DNA of 42,738 bases, taken from the NCBI GenBank assembly GCA_004431415.1, contig QPMI01000341.1:1-42738 (forward strand), given 5' to 3'. The stretch comes from Cyanophora paradoxa. Taxonomy: Eukaryota > Glaucocystophyceae > Cyanophorales > Cyanophoraceae. The notes beneath the pieces were generated by a model, which was not told the DNA's origin, made no database searches, and worked only from the letters and a program-made list of their open reading frames with translations. The stretch's first letter is position 1. The number at the start of each line of letters is the position of its first letter. Shown one piece after another: positions 1 through 10,924 of the stretch. A program made the position numbers and the translations under genes.

Positions 1-982
1 AAGCCGTGTGCGCAACGCGGCGATGGCCCCGGCACGCGCCAGCGCACTTGCTCCTCAGAGAGGGTCCCCTCGCCGTGCTCGAGCAGCTCGGGCTGGCGCG
101 CGACCTCGCACGGGCCCGCCGCGCCGGGCGCAGGGCGCGGGGCCGCACGTGGTTGCGCGCGAGGTAGCCGTACGCCTCCTCGATGGGCCTCTTCATGTGC
201 CTGAACGCCGCCTTCACGCGCCTCTTCCAGCCTGCCCCCGCGTCAGCCGCTCAGCTGGCACCCGCCGCTCCTCCCTCGCACCACTCGGCATCTCGACGAC
301 GAGGCCGGCACCGGCCCCCGCCGTCGGAGACGGCTCCCGTGGCCCCTCCCCAGCGCCCTCGCTCTCGCCGCCGTCTACCCGCGTCGATCATCCGTGAGCG
401 CAACCGGCACAGCGATGGGCGCAAAGCCGCACGGTTTTGAGGGCGACCTGGCCCCTTCCGCTTCTGTCGCCTTGAGCTCTCCTCTTCCTCCTTCTCGCGT
501 CGCTTGCGTCTGGCGCGGGCGACTCCTTCGTCCGCCTGCCCGGTCTGCGTAAGGATTGAGTGGGGAGCCTTTGATAAACAATGCAAACCAGGCACCTGGC
601 CGCCCGCGCCGCCAGCCGTGCTAGCGCTTTGACCCCTGTCGACGTCATCCGAGACGTCAGCCGGCCGCGCAGCATTTATCGACATGCGAACGCACGCGGC
701 ATTCACTTGGGTTGATGCGCCGGCCTTCAGCCTGGGGCTGCATCGGGTCACAGCAAAAGGAGCAGCGGTCAAGCCGTCCTCGGGCGCTGGAGCACGTCGC
801 TGCGCGCGCCGCTTCGGTCGTACGACACGCTTGACTGTACTTGACTCCGCGGCCGGCGCCACGCTCTCGTCGCTGTGCTCGTCGTCGTCGTCAATTTCGT
901 CCAGATCAACGACCCGGCGTGCGGGGGTCGATGGGCTTGCTTGACGACATGAATGACCGGTAATGCACTTGAAGCTGTCCAT
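1..982 (-). CDS. Hypothetical protein, 3' end truncated by window
   Basis: I do not recognise a family. An ATG at 982 opens a stretch with an acidic patch (LDEIDDDDEHSDES) followed by a basic patch (VRPKRRAQRR), typical of a nuclear protein. Further left, a good acceptor at 232 (CTGACGCGGGGGCAG just before the exon) opens an exon beginning WKRRVKAAFRHMKRPIEEAYGY. A GT-AG intron of about 60 nt then joins it to an exon reading PELLEHGEGTLSEEQVRWR, which runs toward the window edge. The exons between about 250 and 680 are unclear, because several frames stay open there. The stop codon lies outside the window. The 982 start is the first ATG in frame; an upstream non-coding exon cannot be excluded. 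The grouping of the two parts into one gene is inference. Confidence 0.45.
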
Positions 983-1220
983 CGAGCGCGAAGCAGCTGC
1001 ACCCTGTGCTTGCAATCGGCCAAAGACCTGCGCGCCACGTCGCTCCTAAACGCACGATCTGCGCGCCCGGGAGCGCACGCACGGGTCGGAGCGCGCGGGA
1101 CCGTACACGCGCCGGCTCGAGCGCCGCCGCGGGTCAGCTGTCGTCTCGCGGGAAGCGCTCAGCCGTACCCAGAAGACTGCTGCGGCCGACGACCCCGGCC
1201 GGCCGGCGCGGACTTCCATC

Positions 1221-1302
1221 GTGCGGATGGCCGAGCGGTCTAAGGCGCTAGTTTCAGGTACTAGTCACTTCGGTGGCGTGGGTTCAAATCCCACTCCGCA
1301 CA
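1221..1302 (+). tRNA. tRNA-Leu (CAG)
   Basis: The sequence folds as a type II cloverleaf. The 7-bp acceptor stem is GTGCGGA/TCCGCAC with discriminator A. The D arm is GCC/GGC, the anticodon stem CTAGT/ACTAG encloses the loop TTCAGGT with anticodon CAG, there is a long variable arm (CAC-TTCG-GTG), and the T arm is GTGGG/CCCAC. There is no intron and no encoded CCA. The A box (TGGCCGAGCGG) and B box (GGTTCAAATCC) are visible. A T4 pol III terminator follows at 1303-1306. It decodes CUG, which with CTC is the dominant Leu codon in the exons of this window. Confidence 0.97.
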
Positions 1303-1306
1303 TTTT
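1303..1306 (+). terminator. Pol III T4 terminator of tRNA-Leu
   Basis: Four T residues directly follow the tRNA discriminator base, with a second TTTT a few bases later. The same arrangement is present in the inverted copy. Confidence 0.75.
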
Positions 1307-1499
1307 CGCCTTTTCCCCGCACCCGCGCCCCGGGCTCGGCTCCCGCCGGGCCCACTTGCCCTCGCCCGCACCCGTTGCGATGGCCGATCGCGTCTTCGCT
1401 TCCGGGCCCGCGCCGAGCGTCCTCGCGGCCCACGCCGGCCCCACGGCTCACGTCGCTCGCGGGGAGGCGCCGCCGGCCGGAAGGTCGAGGCGCCCGCAG

Positions 1500-1773
1500 T
1501 TTCCTACTAGCTAAGAGGCTATCTGGTGCCTCGGAGCTCGTGCGCGCCTCTGGGCCTAGGCCGCGCCTGTATACGGTACAAGACACGAAAAGCGCTAGCA
1601 AAATCAATTCTCTGCACCGTTCAAGGCAAGCGATAGGTAGATAGTTACATCATGGCATACGCAAAGCAGCGAGACTCGCGCGTGGCACACGCGGGGACGT
1701 CAGAAAGGAGGCCAGCCCGGCAGAGGCGCTTGTCCACCGGGCGGGCGGGGGAGAGGGGGCGGGGCGGGGGCGC
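1500..1773. other. Intergenic, nothing assigned
   Basis: This lies between the left repeat arm and the stop codon of the coiled-coil gene on the minus strand. It probably includes that gene's 3' UTR. I see no coding exon or structured element. Confidence 0.5.
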
Positions 1774-4700
1774 TCAGATCTCGATGGAGAAGGTGGCGAG
1801 GGCGTCGTCGTCGGAGAGGTCGGGGGGCGGGGCCGCGGGGGCGGCGGGCCCGGGGAGGCCGGCCTCGACGGAACCAAGGAGGTCCCGCAGGCGCGCCTCC
1901 AGCGCGTGGATCTGCGTGTTCTTGATCTGCGCGTTCGCCTCCAGCACCCCCTGGAACGTGTGCAGCGCCGAGTGCAGCTGCCGCCTCTCGTGAGCGGCAG
2001 CGCGGGGAGGGGCGGGGGGGCCCGGGGCGCGGACGAGGGTGTAGAGGTGGCGGGGCTCGCGGGCGGCGGCGAGGGCGTCCTCGAGGTGCTGCTCGATGGC
2101 GAGGTAGAGCTCGCGCAGGCCCATGAAGCCGCGCTCCTGCAGCTCGATCGCCTCCCGCAGCCGCGCGTTCTCCTCGTCCGCCGCCGCCAGCTGCGAGCGC
2201 GCCGCCGCCAGCTGGCCCCGCAGCGCCCGCCCCTCGCGCACGAGCAGCGCCGGGAGGGCGGCGGCGCCCGGGGTGAGCATGCCGCGCTCGAAGAGGTACA
2301 TCGAGGCGGCGTCCGCCCCCTCGTCCCCCGACACGCACGAGCTGCCGCCCCGCGGTCTCAGGCGCCGCTTCTCGCGCGCCGCGGGGCGGGCCGGCCGCAC
2401 CTCGCGCCCGACCAGAGGCCGCTCGAGCTGCGGCAGAGGCTGACCCGCGAGGAGCGCGGCGTGGCCGTCGGCGAGGGCGCCGAGATCCGCACCGCCGCCC
2501 GCACGGGCGACGGCGAGCGCTCCGCCTCCGCCACCCACTCGCGCACCGCCCGCCCCGCCCCCGCCGCCCGCGCCCCCGCGCCCGCGGCGCCCGCGGCGTG
2601 CGCGGCGTGCGCGGCTGGCCGGCGGCGTCGCTCTCCTCGCCCTGCGCCGGCGTAAGCGGGGCGGGGCGGTGGCGGGGCGGGGCGGGGGCACCGGGGCGGG
2701 CGGGGCGGCGAGGGCGGCGGCGGGGGCGGCGGGAGGCGAGGGCGGCGAGCTGGGCGCGGAGGCGGTGGGCCTCGTCGAGGGCGCACTCGCGCTCGACGCG
2801 GGCGGCCTCGAGGTCCTCCCGCAGCTCCCCCATCGCCTCCTGCGCCCGCCCCGCCGCCTCCCGCAGGCTCTCGTTCTCCAGCTCCGCCGCGTACCGCACC
2901 TCCCGCTCCCCCTCCAGCGCCCCCCGCGCCGCCGCCAGCTCCTCCTGCAGCCGGCACACGTACACCAGCCGCTCCACCTCCGCCGGCCCGCACACCGCCA
3001 CGGCCCCCGCCGCCCCCGGCGCCGCCGGCATCGCTCCCGAGGGCACCTCCTGCCGCTGCACCCGCCCCCGCTCCGCGGCGAGCCTGGCGGGAGCGGTCGG
3101 GGCGGGGCTCGGGGCGGGCGGGGCGCGGGGACGGGGACCGAGCGAGGGCGCGGGCGCGGTCGGCGCGGGACTCGAGGCGGGAGACGGCCTCGGCGTGGAG
3201 GAGGTGCTGCAGGCGGCGCGCCTCCTCCCGGTAGCGCGCCTTCGCCGCCGCCTCCGCCCCGAGCCGCTTCTCGAGGTACGCGAACTGGGCCGTCCAGCCC
3301 TTGGCCGCCTCCACGGCCGAGAGCACCAGCCCGTCCACCCGCCGCTCCAGCTCCCCGTTCTCCGCCTGCCCGCCCCGCCCCGCTCGCCCCGCGCCAGCGG
3401 CGGGAGGGCGGGCCGCGCACCTCGAGGCGGGCCACACGTGTCGCCAGCGCCGCCGCCGGCACCTCAGCGCCGCCCCCGCCGCCAACGGCAGCGCCGCGGA
3501 GGCAGCGGGGGCCGGGGCGCCCGGGACGGGGCGGGGCCAGCGAGCACGAGGGCGCGGGTGGAGGCGGAGGCGTCCGCCTCGGAGGCGCCAGACTGGAGCG
3601 GGGCGCGTGAGGCGTGTCACGCGCGGGGACGGCGGCGGGCACGCGCGCACCCGCTCGGCGCGGCTGCGGCGGAGGGCGCTGAGGCGCTCCTCGAAGGAGG
3701 CCTGCGGGGCGTCAGCGGCGGCAACCCGGCGGGGGGCGGGACGGGGCGCGCCATGGCGCGCTCGATGCTGCCCCGCATCGTCTCCCGCGGGGTCCCCGCC
3801 CCGTCCGAGCGCCGGCAGCGGCGCGGGGCCGCCGCGCGGGGCCGGCGGGGGCGGGCGTGGCCGGGGCGGATCGTCGTCGCCGCTGGAATCGGGGGCGGTG
3901 GGCGGGAGGGCGCGGGCCGAGGCGCAGCGGTCCAGCCGCGCCTCGCTCTCCGCCAGCAGCGCCCGCACCTCCCCGCGCCCCAGGCTCGCCCGCAGCCGCG
4001 GCGGCAGCGCCCCCGCCGGCCCCCGCGCCGCCGCCAGCCGCGGCGAGACGCACTCCAGGAGGGCCGGCAGCGGGCCTGGCGGCGGGAGCGCGATGCTCTG
4101 CGGCGACTCGGCGCCCCCGCCCGCGTCGCCTCCTGTGCCGGCGGCGGCGACGGAGCCGCGGCCGGCGCGACCGCCGGCGCCGGCCGCGGGCTCATCGGCC
4201 ACAGCGGCGCCGCGGAATTCACGCAGCGACCGGCACGCGGCTCTGGGGCAAATTGGCGGTTCGTCACGCGCCGCCGGGGCTCTGGGGGAGAAGCGGCGGC
4301 TCGCATGCCGGGGCGGGGCGGGGAGGGGCGCGGGGCGGAGACGAAGGAGGAGCGGGGGCGAGGCCGGGGCGGGAGCGGGGCGACGCCCCGCGGCCTCGAA
4401 GCGGAGGGCCATGGGCCGCGCCGGCGTCGGCGGCGGCGGCGGCGGCGGCCCGCCGGCGAGGGGCCGGCCCGCGGGCGCCGGAGGGCGCGGGGAGCGCGGG
4501 GAGTGGAACGGGGAGCGCGGGGCGAAGTGCTCTGGGGGCGCGACCTCGGGCGAGGCGGCGGCGGCCAGCGGGCCTCCGGGCTGCCCCGGCCGCGGCGGCC
4601 GGGGAGGCGGCGCGGGGGTCGAGGGCCGGCGGCCGAGGAAGAGGGCGCCGAGGCCGCCGGAGCCGTCGTCGCGGAAGCGCGCCGGCGGCATGCGCGGCGG

Positions 4701-5219
4701 CGGCGTGTCCGCCCACGGCGAGGCCCCCGCCGCGGACGCCTCCGGCGCCTCGGGGATCGGGGCCTCCCAGGAGCGCGTCGCCCGCAGCCCGCCGCCCACG
4801 CGCCGCACCAGCGGCGACGGCGTCGTCACGCCCTCCCACGCCGCCCCCTCGGGCCGCGCCCGTGCGCCCAGATCCGGAGTGGGCGGGTCGCCTGCGAAGG
4901 GGGTCTCGGCGCTCGGTGGATGCGTGGCGGAGACGACGCGCGGACCGGTTATTTCGTGCGGCACCACGGCAGACTCCGGTGTCGCGGTGGACACCTCCGA
5001 CGAGCGCGTCCGGATAGCGAAGGCCTCCGGGGAGTCCGGCTCGCCTGAGATGCGGAGGCCGGGCTCCCGGTTCTCCTTGCTCGAGCTGTCCAGCGACGAT
5101 GCCGACGCGGAACGGTACAGCCCGCGGGTCTGCAGCTTTCCCGCCGCTCCGCGCAAGAGAGCCTGCAGCTGGACGAGAGCGTGCATCGTGTCGCTGGATT
5201 CTATTGGAGGCGGTTCCAT
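1774..5219 (-). CDS. Large coiled-coil protein, family unknown
   Basis: A multi-exon gene whose spliced product I do not recognise. The ATG at 5219 begins MEPPPIESSDTMHALVQLQALL; an in-frame codon at 5267 is GTG, so 5219 is preferred. The N-terminal part is Ser/Pro-rich and disordered. Later exons give amphipathic heptad-like helices: one near 3360-3200 (ERRVDGLVLSAVEAAKGW, LEKRLGAEAAAKARYREE), one near 3010-2770 (VERLVYVCRLQEELAAARGA, LENESLREAAGRAQEAMGEL) and a final block at 2280-1860 (LRGQLAAARSQLAAADEENA, LREAIELQERGFMGLRELYL). The protein ends DDALATFSIEI. Introns are GC-rich and separate the helices. A cytoskeletal or centrosomal scaffold is plausible from the coiled coils, but that is inference. 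Exon ends are approximate. Confidence 0.7.
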
Positions 5220-5526
5220 GATATCGCACGCGCGCCGCTCCCCAGCCACGGGCCTCGAACGTTGCACCCGCGCGCCAAGGCGGGAACACTGGCTCGTGCG
5301 CCAAGCACGTTAGAGACTTCGCTGGCCTCTCCCACGCTCAACGCGTGGACGAGGAAAGTAACGGCAGCAGGATCCTCGCGTTGCCGGAAGGCTTCTCTAC
5401 CCCTCCTGCTTTCGAAAGTATGGCGCACCGGGTGAGGCCCGGTACGGAGGACGTGCATCGCGACGTTTGGTGCAATAGCGATTCTTCTGCCGCTGCGCCT
5501 CCTACGACGAACGCGCCTCTGAGCTC

Positions 5527-7011
5527 ATGCGACACCGCAGGCCGTCTCCTGACAAACCGGGGCCTATCGTGCGCAAGGCTAAGCCGTTCGCGTGGCTGGA
5601 AAGTGACTCCGGCGACGAAGTGGGCGAGTCCGGCGCGCTCCGAGCTTCGGGACAGTCCGGGCAGAGCGGCCTCGGCAGTCCTGCTGCGGACGCCGTGCGT
5701 AAAATGATCGAGCAAATGAGGGAGCGCGCCGAAGCCGACGCGCATTCGTCGAGCCTCCCTCCGCGACGGCTGATCGGTGCGGGCGCTGGCCTCTCGCGCC
5801 ACGCAAGCGCAAGAGCTCTGACGCGCCTCGGGCCCAGATGCCGAGGGCATGGAAGGCCCCGCGCGGACGGGCGCAGCAGGGCGGTACGCGGCGGCGTCGG
5901 ATGGCTCTGGGGGCGAGGAGCAGGCGGGCGAGGACGCGGAGGAGCCGGCGCCGTTGCAGCCGGGCCCGCTGCCGCGCGCGTGGGACTCGCCGGCATCGCG
6001 CTCGATGCCGGTGGTGGTGGAGACGCACAGCCCCGCCGCCGCGGGGCGCCCCGGCGGCGGGGCGCCGGCCGCCGGCTCCCCCGCGCACGCGTCGGGGCGG
6101 CCACGGGCGGGCCCCGGCGCAGCGATGCAGGCGACCTCGAGCCCGCCGCACCGCAGCCCGACCGCCCGCTCGGCCCCAAGCGCGCCCCCCGCCCCCTCAA
6201 CGCACCCACGCCCCCTCGCCCCACGCCAGCCGTCCCCGAAGCCCTCTGCCCGCCCCGCCACGCCGGCCCCGCCCCCGCCGGCCCCTCCGTCCTCTCCCCT
6301 CCCGCGGCAGTCTCCTCGGGGCGGGCCTCGCCGGCTGGGGCGCCGGCAGCGGGGGCAGCGGAGGGGGAGGGGGAGGATGGCGCGGGCAGCGACTCTGCCC
6401 TGGACCGTGCGCCCTCCCCGCCCCCGCCGCCCCGCCGCCTCCTGAGCCCCCGCAGTGGACACCCTCCCGCGCTTCGCGGGGGCACAGAGGTGCGCTCGGC
6501 GCGCGCGGGGCGAGGCGGGGCGGGGGCCGGGGGGTGACGGGGCGGGCAGCCGGATGTGGGACATGGTGGGCGCCCTCGCCTCCTCCATCGAGCAGCTCGA
6601 GGACGAGTGCCGCCCCCGGCCCGCCCGCCCCGCCCGCCCCGCGGGGCGTGATGCGGGGGCAGGGACAGCGGGGGCGGGGCGCGCTCGGCGTTCCACGCGG
6701 CGGGCAGCAAGCTCCGGCGCCTCCTCCAGCTCCACCTCGCCCTCCGCCCGCCCCGCCCCGCCCGCCCCGCCCCGCCCCGCGCCGCTGACGGGGCGGCAGT
6801 GAGGCGCGAGGAGGAGGCGCGGCGCGCGCACTTCGGGCTGTGGATGCAGCGGGCGGACTTCCAGCACAAGCTGCGCGCCGCCGCGCAGGCCTGCATCGAG
6901 GCCTCCACCGCCCCCGCCCTCGCCCCCGCCGACCGCGAGTTCCTAGCAGCAGTCCTCGCGTATCTCCAGCGGCCGCCACCTGCGCCTGCTCCCGCTGCCG
7001 CCTCACCCTGA
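5527..7011 (+). CDS. Hypothetical protein with helical C terminus
   Basis: Divergent from the coiled-coil gene, with 307 bp between the start codons. The ATG at 5527 begins MRHRRPSPDKPGPIVRKAKP, followed by an acidic WLESDSGDEVGESG segment and a helix (VRKMIEQMRERAEA). An intron with donor GTGCG and CTGAC before the acceptor ends at 5837. The next exon is Pro/Ala-rich and disordered. C-terminal exons read MWDMVGALASSIEQLEDE, then a basic leucine-rich helix (GSKLRRLLQLHLALR), then the last exon at about 6797-7011 (RRAHFGLWMQRADFQHKLRA, ending AAVLAYLQRPPPAPAPAAASP). No recognised domain. It converges on the TraB gene, 131 bp apart. An upstream exon around 5420-5520 is possible. Confidence 0.6.
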
Positions 7012-7142
7012 CCGCGAACCCCGCCCCGGCTTCCACCCGCCCTCCATGCTTTAGCCCTCGTCCCTTCGAGCTTGCTTTGAGCAGAGTCTCGTTTTGGCCG
7101 CGAGGGTGGGACGGGCCGGGGCGGGAGGGGGCCGGGGGCGGG

Positions 7143-8716
7143 CTAGGGTGCGGCGGGGCGGCGCCCCTCGAGGATGGCGTACGCCCTGCGCTCCGCCTCG
7201 GCGACCTCCGCCCGGTGCTGCCCCGCCCGTCTTTCAGCCGGCGCGGGGCGCGCGGTACCGGTTGCGGGGGGCGGGGGGCGGGGTGGACCTTCTCTCGCTC
7301 GGCGGGGGATGCGTCCGGGAGGGTGTTGAGGGCCCCCGCGTCCACCCGCAGCGCCTCCCCCGACTCCAGCAGCCGCCGCATCCCCCTGCCGCCCCGCCCT
7401 CACCCCCGCCCCGCCCCGCAGGCCGCCGGCGGGGGCCGGCGCACGGGAGGTGGCCCATGCCGACGACGGCGAGGACGCGGCGGGGGGCGGGGGGCAGGCG
7501 CGGGTGGGCGGCGGCGGCCCAGGCGAGGTACGCGTCGCGCTCGTCGATGACGGCGGAGCCGAGCTGCGCGGTGAGGGCCCCCGCGCCCTCCCCCGAGGCC
7601 CCCCGCCGCTTGAACTCCGCCATGATTTCCGCCACGTCCTCCTCCTTCACGCCGGCCCCCAGCGCCCTGCGCACGCCCCGCCCTCAGACCTCCGCTTGCG
7701 CGCGGGCGGGCGGGGCGAGCCTGGGGACGGTGTGCGCGATGGCGGGGACGGCGAGGAGGAAGAGGGCCTCGAGGGAGAGGAGGCGCGCGTCAAAACCGGC
7801 GAGCCAGTCGCCCAGCAGCACCGCCCCCGCCAGCGCCCCCAGCAGAGGCCGCGTCCGCCGGAAGAGCGTCGCCGCCAGCGCCCGCGCCGTCACCGCCTGA
7901 TCCCGGTCCCCGAAGACCACCGGGATCCCCAGCCGCGCCGCCTCCTCTGCGCCCCGCCCCCGCGCTCGTCGCCCCCCGCGCAAGACGGGCCGGCGCGTGA
8001 CGGCGCGGCAGCAGACCGAGTGCTGCACTGAATTCGCCCCCTGGCTGAAGCTTGAGCGCAAGAGATGTCGCCTCGTACATGCTGCTCAGGTACACCTCCA
8101 CGAGCGCCGCAGGGCCGTTCTCGAGCACTTTCTCGTACGTCTTGAACAGCGGCGTCTGCTGGCCGAGCTGCGTGCCCGTGCCGCGCGTCAGCGGCGAGCG
8201 CGGTTAGATGCGTGTTGGGGCGAGCAGCACCTGGCGGGTGAAGAGCTTCTCTGCGCGCGTTCCGCAGACTTCGACCACGACCGCGTCGGGCCGCCCCTCC
8301 CGCACCATAGCGCGCGCCTCATCCGCCGAATCTTTGCTGATGTGTGCTGTCCCGAGCAACAGAATTTCGACGTCTCCCACGCGCACGGATTCGAGCTGAC
8401 CGGCGTTCACAAGCTTCCGCAGCTCCTCAACGCTCGTGCGCTCAGTGGTCGCCGCCGACTGCTGCTCGGCCGGCCCCGCCGACGCCCGCGGCCGCACGCT
8501 CGAGAGGAAGCGCGGCGCAGCCGCGGCAGCAGGCAGGGCCAGGCGTGAATGGCCCAAAAACACCTTACGACACAATGCTTTGGACAGCGCCTCCGACGTG
8601 GGGCCGACGGCCCGCGTCGCGGTATGCAAGCACACGGGACTGACCGCAAGTCGGAACGGGGCCCTCATCGGGGCCATCATCGGGGTGAGGAACGCTGCTG
8701 GAGCCATTTGCGGCAT
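7143..8716 (-). CDS. TRABD: TraB/PrgY-domain protein (TRABD-like)
   Basis: Six exons join to an uninterrupted frame of 414 codons: 8716-8231, 8167-8029, 7946-7721, 7666-7445, 7385-7289, 7217-7143. Length fits eukaryotic TraB-domain proteins. Exon 1 carries a basic, hydroxylated N terminus of about 80 residues that could be an organelle presequence, then the family motif LLGTAHISKDSADEARAMV and DAVVVEVCGTRA. Exon 2 has FKTYEKVLENGPAALVEVYL and SSMYEATSLALKL; exon 3 has VVFGDRDQAVTARAL (the conserved GDR) and a hydrophobic stretch; exon 4 has AVIDERDAYLAW and VLAVVGMGHLPG. The start at 8716 is the first ATG; an in-frame TTG at 8731 is ignored. Intron 3 (7720-7667) has a GC donor. TraB proteins are membrane-linked, with proposed roles at mitochondrial or ER membranes; the biochemical activity is not established. 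Confidence 0.9.
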
Positions 8717-8875
8717 GTACGTGTCGTACAAGTGCTAGCCTGGCGGGTGCAGTGGTGCTAGGGGGCCGGGTACGCGAGCTAACCCGCGCAATGCGAAAGA
8801 GGACACATGTGAAATTGAAAACAAACATGAAATTGATATCTGCGGGTAATGCGGGCCGGCCGCTGGACGCGGGTC

Positions 8876-10464
8876 TCACTTCTTCTGGTCGGCCTCCTTG
8901 GGCTCCTCCTTGGCGGGCTCCTCGGCCGGGGCGGCGGCCGCCTCGGCCTCCTCCTTCGGGGCAAAAGCGTTGGGGAAGTACGTCCTGTGGATCGTCTTGA
9001 CGCCCTCGTAGACCATGAAGAAGCTGCGGGGCGGGGCGTCAGGCGGGGCGGGCGAGGGGGGCGGGGCGCGGGGCGGACATGGCGGAGGAGGGGGCGATCA
9101 TGCCGACGCGGGGGACGATGCCCTTGAAGAGGGCCGTGGGGCCCTCCTCCCGCGCCACCCGCAGCGCCGTGTTCACGATCCCCGAGTACGGCGCGGGGCC
9201 CCCGGCGGCGGCGGCGGCGGCGGCGGCGGCGTCTTTGGTCTGGCCCATGAGGCGGGTCTTGACGACGTCGCAGGGGCAGGTGCAGGTGGAGGCGAAGGCG
9301 CCGGCGAGGGCGCCGAGGGCGAGGTTGGTGACGCCGGAGGGCCGCACCCCCTCGTGCGCCGCCGCGTACGCCTCCTTCACCTTCTCGAAGGTCGCCAGCT
9401 GGATCGCCCGGAACGGCACGTCCCGCATCAGCTGCCCGCCCCAGTCAGCTCGCCCCGGCGTGCTCGGGCGGGGCGGGCGGGGGGGCGCGCCTGGGAGCGG
9501 TAGCCCTGGTAGAGGCCCATGAAGCCCTGCGAGCTGCCGAGGATCGTCGAGATCGCCTCCTTGGCGCTGCCGTAGACGCCCATCTGCCGCCCGCTCGCCG
9601 GCGGGGCGGGGCGGGGCGGGGCGGGGGCGGGGGCGGGGCGGGGCACGGGCGCACCTGGAGGCGGACCTTGACGACCTCCGTCGGCACCACGATCACCGAC
9701 CCGCAGATGTCCCCCACCGACCCCGAGACTGCCCCCCCTCACCGTCACCGCCCGCCCCGCCGGCGGCCCCCGCGCCCCGGCGCACAGAGGTGGACGAGCA
9801 CGGCGGCGCTCTTGGGGACGAGGTCGACGAGGTTCTCCTGCGCGCCGCTCGCCCCGGCGTGGCGGCAGCGAGCCGCCGACCCCGCGCACCTTGAGCACTT
9901 CGTAGGTCGTGAAGGTGATTGCCGCGTACGGGATCTGGCCCGTCAGCGTCCCCGGCAGGCCTGCCGTCCCCTTCCGTATCGGCCGCGGGCCGCAGCGAGC
10001 GGGGTCTGGGGGCGCGCACCTGCGTAGAAGCCCGGAATGCCATTCGCGCCCCAGATGCGCTTCACGGCGCCGATGGTCGAGAGCGAGCCTTGCGACGACT
10101 GGATCGTCGTCTTGATCGTGTCTGCGGGCGCCCGTCGCGCGGTTTCCGCCGGACCACGCGACTTTGCGGCCGAGGGGCGGCAAGAAGAAGCTCACCGATG
10201 GGATGCAGGGCGAGGATGGAGACCGCCCGAGCGCAGGCACCCGACAGGACGTGGACTGCGACGGGCGTCCGCGGCGTAGTCAGTGTCGGTAAACATTCGG
10301 AGAGTATTGCAGAACGCCTTGCTCACTCGGCAAGGGCGTCCTCGTCGCCGGGGGAGCCGCCGCCGCGGCCGCGAGCTTCGCTTCCTTCTTATCTGCACTA
10401 CCAGTGACGGTCTTCACCGCCGAGGCGACAATGTGTGCGATGGAGTGCCTTTGAGACCTCCCAT
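8876..10464 (-). CDS. Mitochondrial carrier, SAM-carrier-like (SLC25A26 type)
   Basis: Exons at 10255-10196, 10121-10020, 9960-9890, 9837-9786, 9728-9655, 9583-9491, 9431-9079 and 9023-8876 are phase-compatible. A further N-terminal exon ends at 10318. All three carrier signatures are present: HPIDTIKTTIQ (repeat 1), VPTEVVKVRLQ (repeat 2) and CPCDVVKTRLMGQ (repeat 3). GLYQGYRSQLMRDVPFRAIQ resembles the S-adenosylmethionine carrier subgroup, so import of SAM into mitochondria or plastids in exchange for S-adenosylhomocysteine is the likely role. Oddities: a polyalanine run in the third matrix loop (about 9210-9231) and a long charged Lys/Glu/Ala tail ending in EADQKK. Two introns (10317-10256, 9490-9432) have GC donors. 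The N terminus is unresolved; the ATG at 10464 is only a candidate. The tRNA repeat arm begins 182 bp upstream of it. Confidence 0.87.
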
Positions 10465-10645
10465 TCGACTGCTTCGACGTGGACGCGAGGGTCACTCGGG
10501 ACCGTCCAGCGCGCGAGCGCGGTGCAGAACCGGCCGACACATTAGCGGCTACTACCGCTGGGGTCCGGGATCCCGGGCGAGCGAGAGGACGCCTAGAGTT
10601 GGCGCCACGGCGCTGCTCGTCGGCTGGGGACGAGAAGGCGAGGAG
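10465..10645. other. Probable carrier 5' region
   Basis: A short region between the tentative carrier start and the right repeat arm. It may hold the carrier promoter or an unrecognised first exon. No clear motif seen. Confidence 0.4.
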
Positions 10646-10838
10646 CTGCGGGCGCCTCGACCTTCCGGCCGGCGGCGCCTCCCCGCGAGCGACGTGAGCC
10701 GTGGGGCCGGCGTGGGCCGCGAGGACGCTCGGCGCGGGCCCGGAAGCGAAGACGCGATCGGCCATCGCAACGGGTGCGGGCGAGGGCAAGTGGGCCCGGC
10801 GGGAGCCGAGCCCGGGGCGCGGGTGCGGGGAAAAGGCG

Positions 10839-10842
10839 AAAA
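10839..10842 (-). terminator. Pol III T4 terminator of second tRNA-Leu
   Basis: AAAA on the plus strand, that is TTTT immediately 3' of the minus-strand tRNA, as in the left arm. Confidence 0.75.
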
Positions 10843-10924
10843 TGTGCGGAGTGGGATTTGAACCCACGCCACCGAAGTGACTAGTACCTGAAACTAGCGC
10901 CTTAGACCGCTCGGCCATCCGCAC
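10843..10924 (-). tRNA. tRNA-Leu (CAG), second copy
   Basis: Identical in every base to the tRNA at 1221-1302: same acceptor stem, CAG anticodon, long variable arm, A and B boxes and no intron. Both copies look functional. Identity extends well beyond the mature tRNA, so the copies arose by segmental duplication or are kept alike by gene conversion. Confidence 0.97.

Larger units (their letters stand above)
1066..1499 (+). repeat. 434-bp inverted repeat, left arm
   Basis: This segment recurs in reverse complement at 10646-11079. I compared the arms base by base and found one mismatch (A at 1212 versus T in the other copy). The arm contains a whole tRNA-Leu gene plus about 155 bp upstream and 197 bp downstream, so it is a segmental copy rather than a tRNA-derived SINE. 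Flanking bases differ immediately outside both ends. Confidence 0.97.

Noticed and set aside
1066-1499. tRNA-derived SINE
   Set aside because: The repeat includes long upstream flank, an intact cloverleaf and no A-rich tail or target duplication.
1221-1514. 97-residue frame starting MRMAERSKALVSG, repeated at 10924
   Set aside because: It is a translation of the tRNA-Leu gene and its flank. Its conservation comes from the inverted repeat, not from protein selection.
2358-5267. Very long open frames on both strands in the coiled-coil locus, up to 969 codons
   Set aside because: Frames stay open because stop codons are rare at this GC content. Only the minus-strand pieces with heptad repeats and splice logic look coding; the plus-strand frames are Arg/Gly/Ala noise.
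9961-9970. Acceptor at 9971 in the carrier, keeping GGGACGGCAG as exon
   Set aside because: It breaks the frame and gives wrong spacing between the FYAG and QIPYAAI motifs; the acceptor at 9961 restores both.
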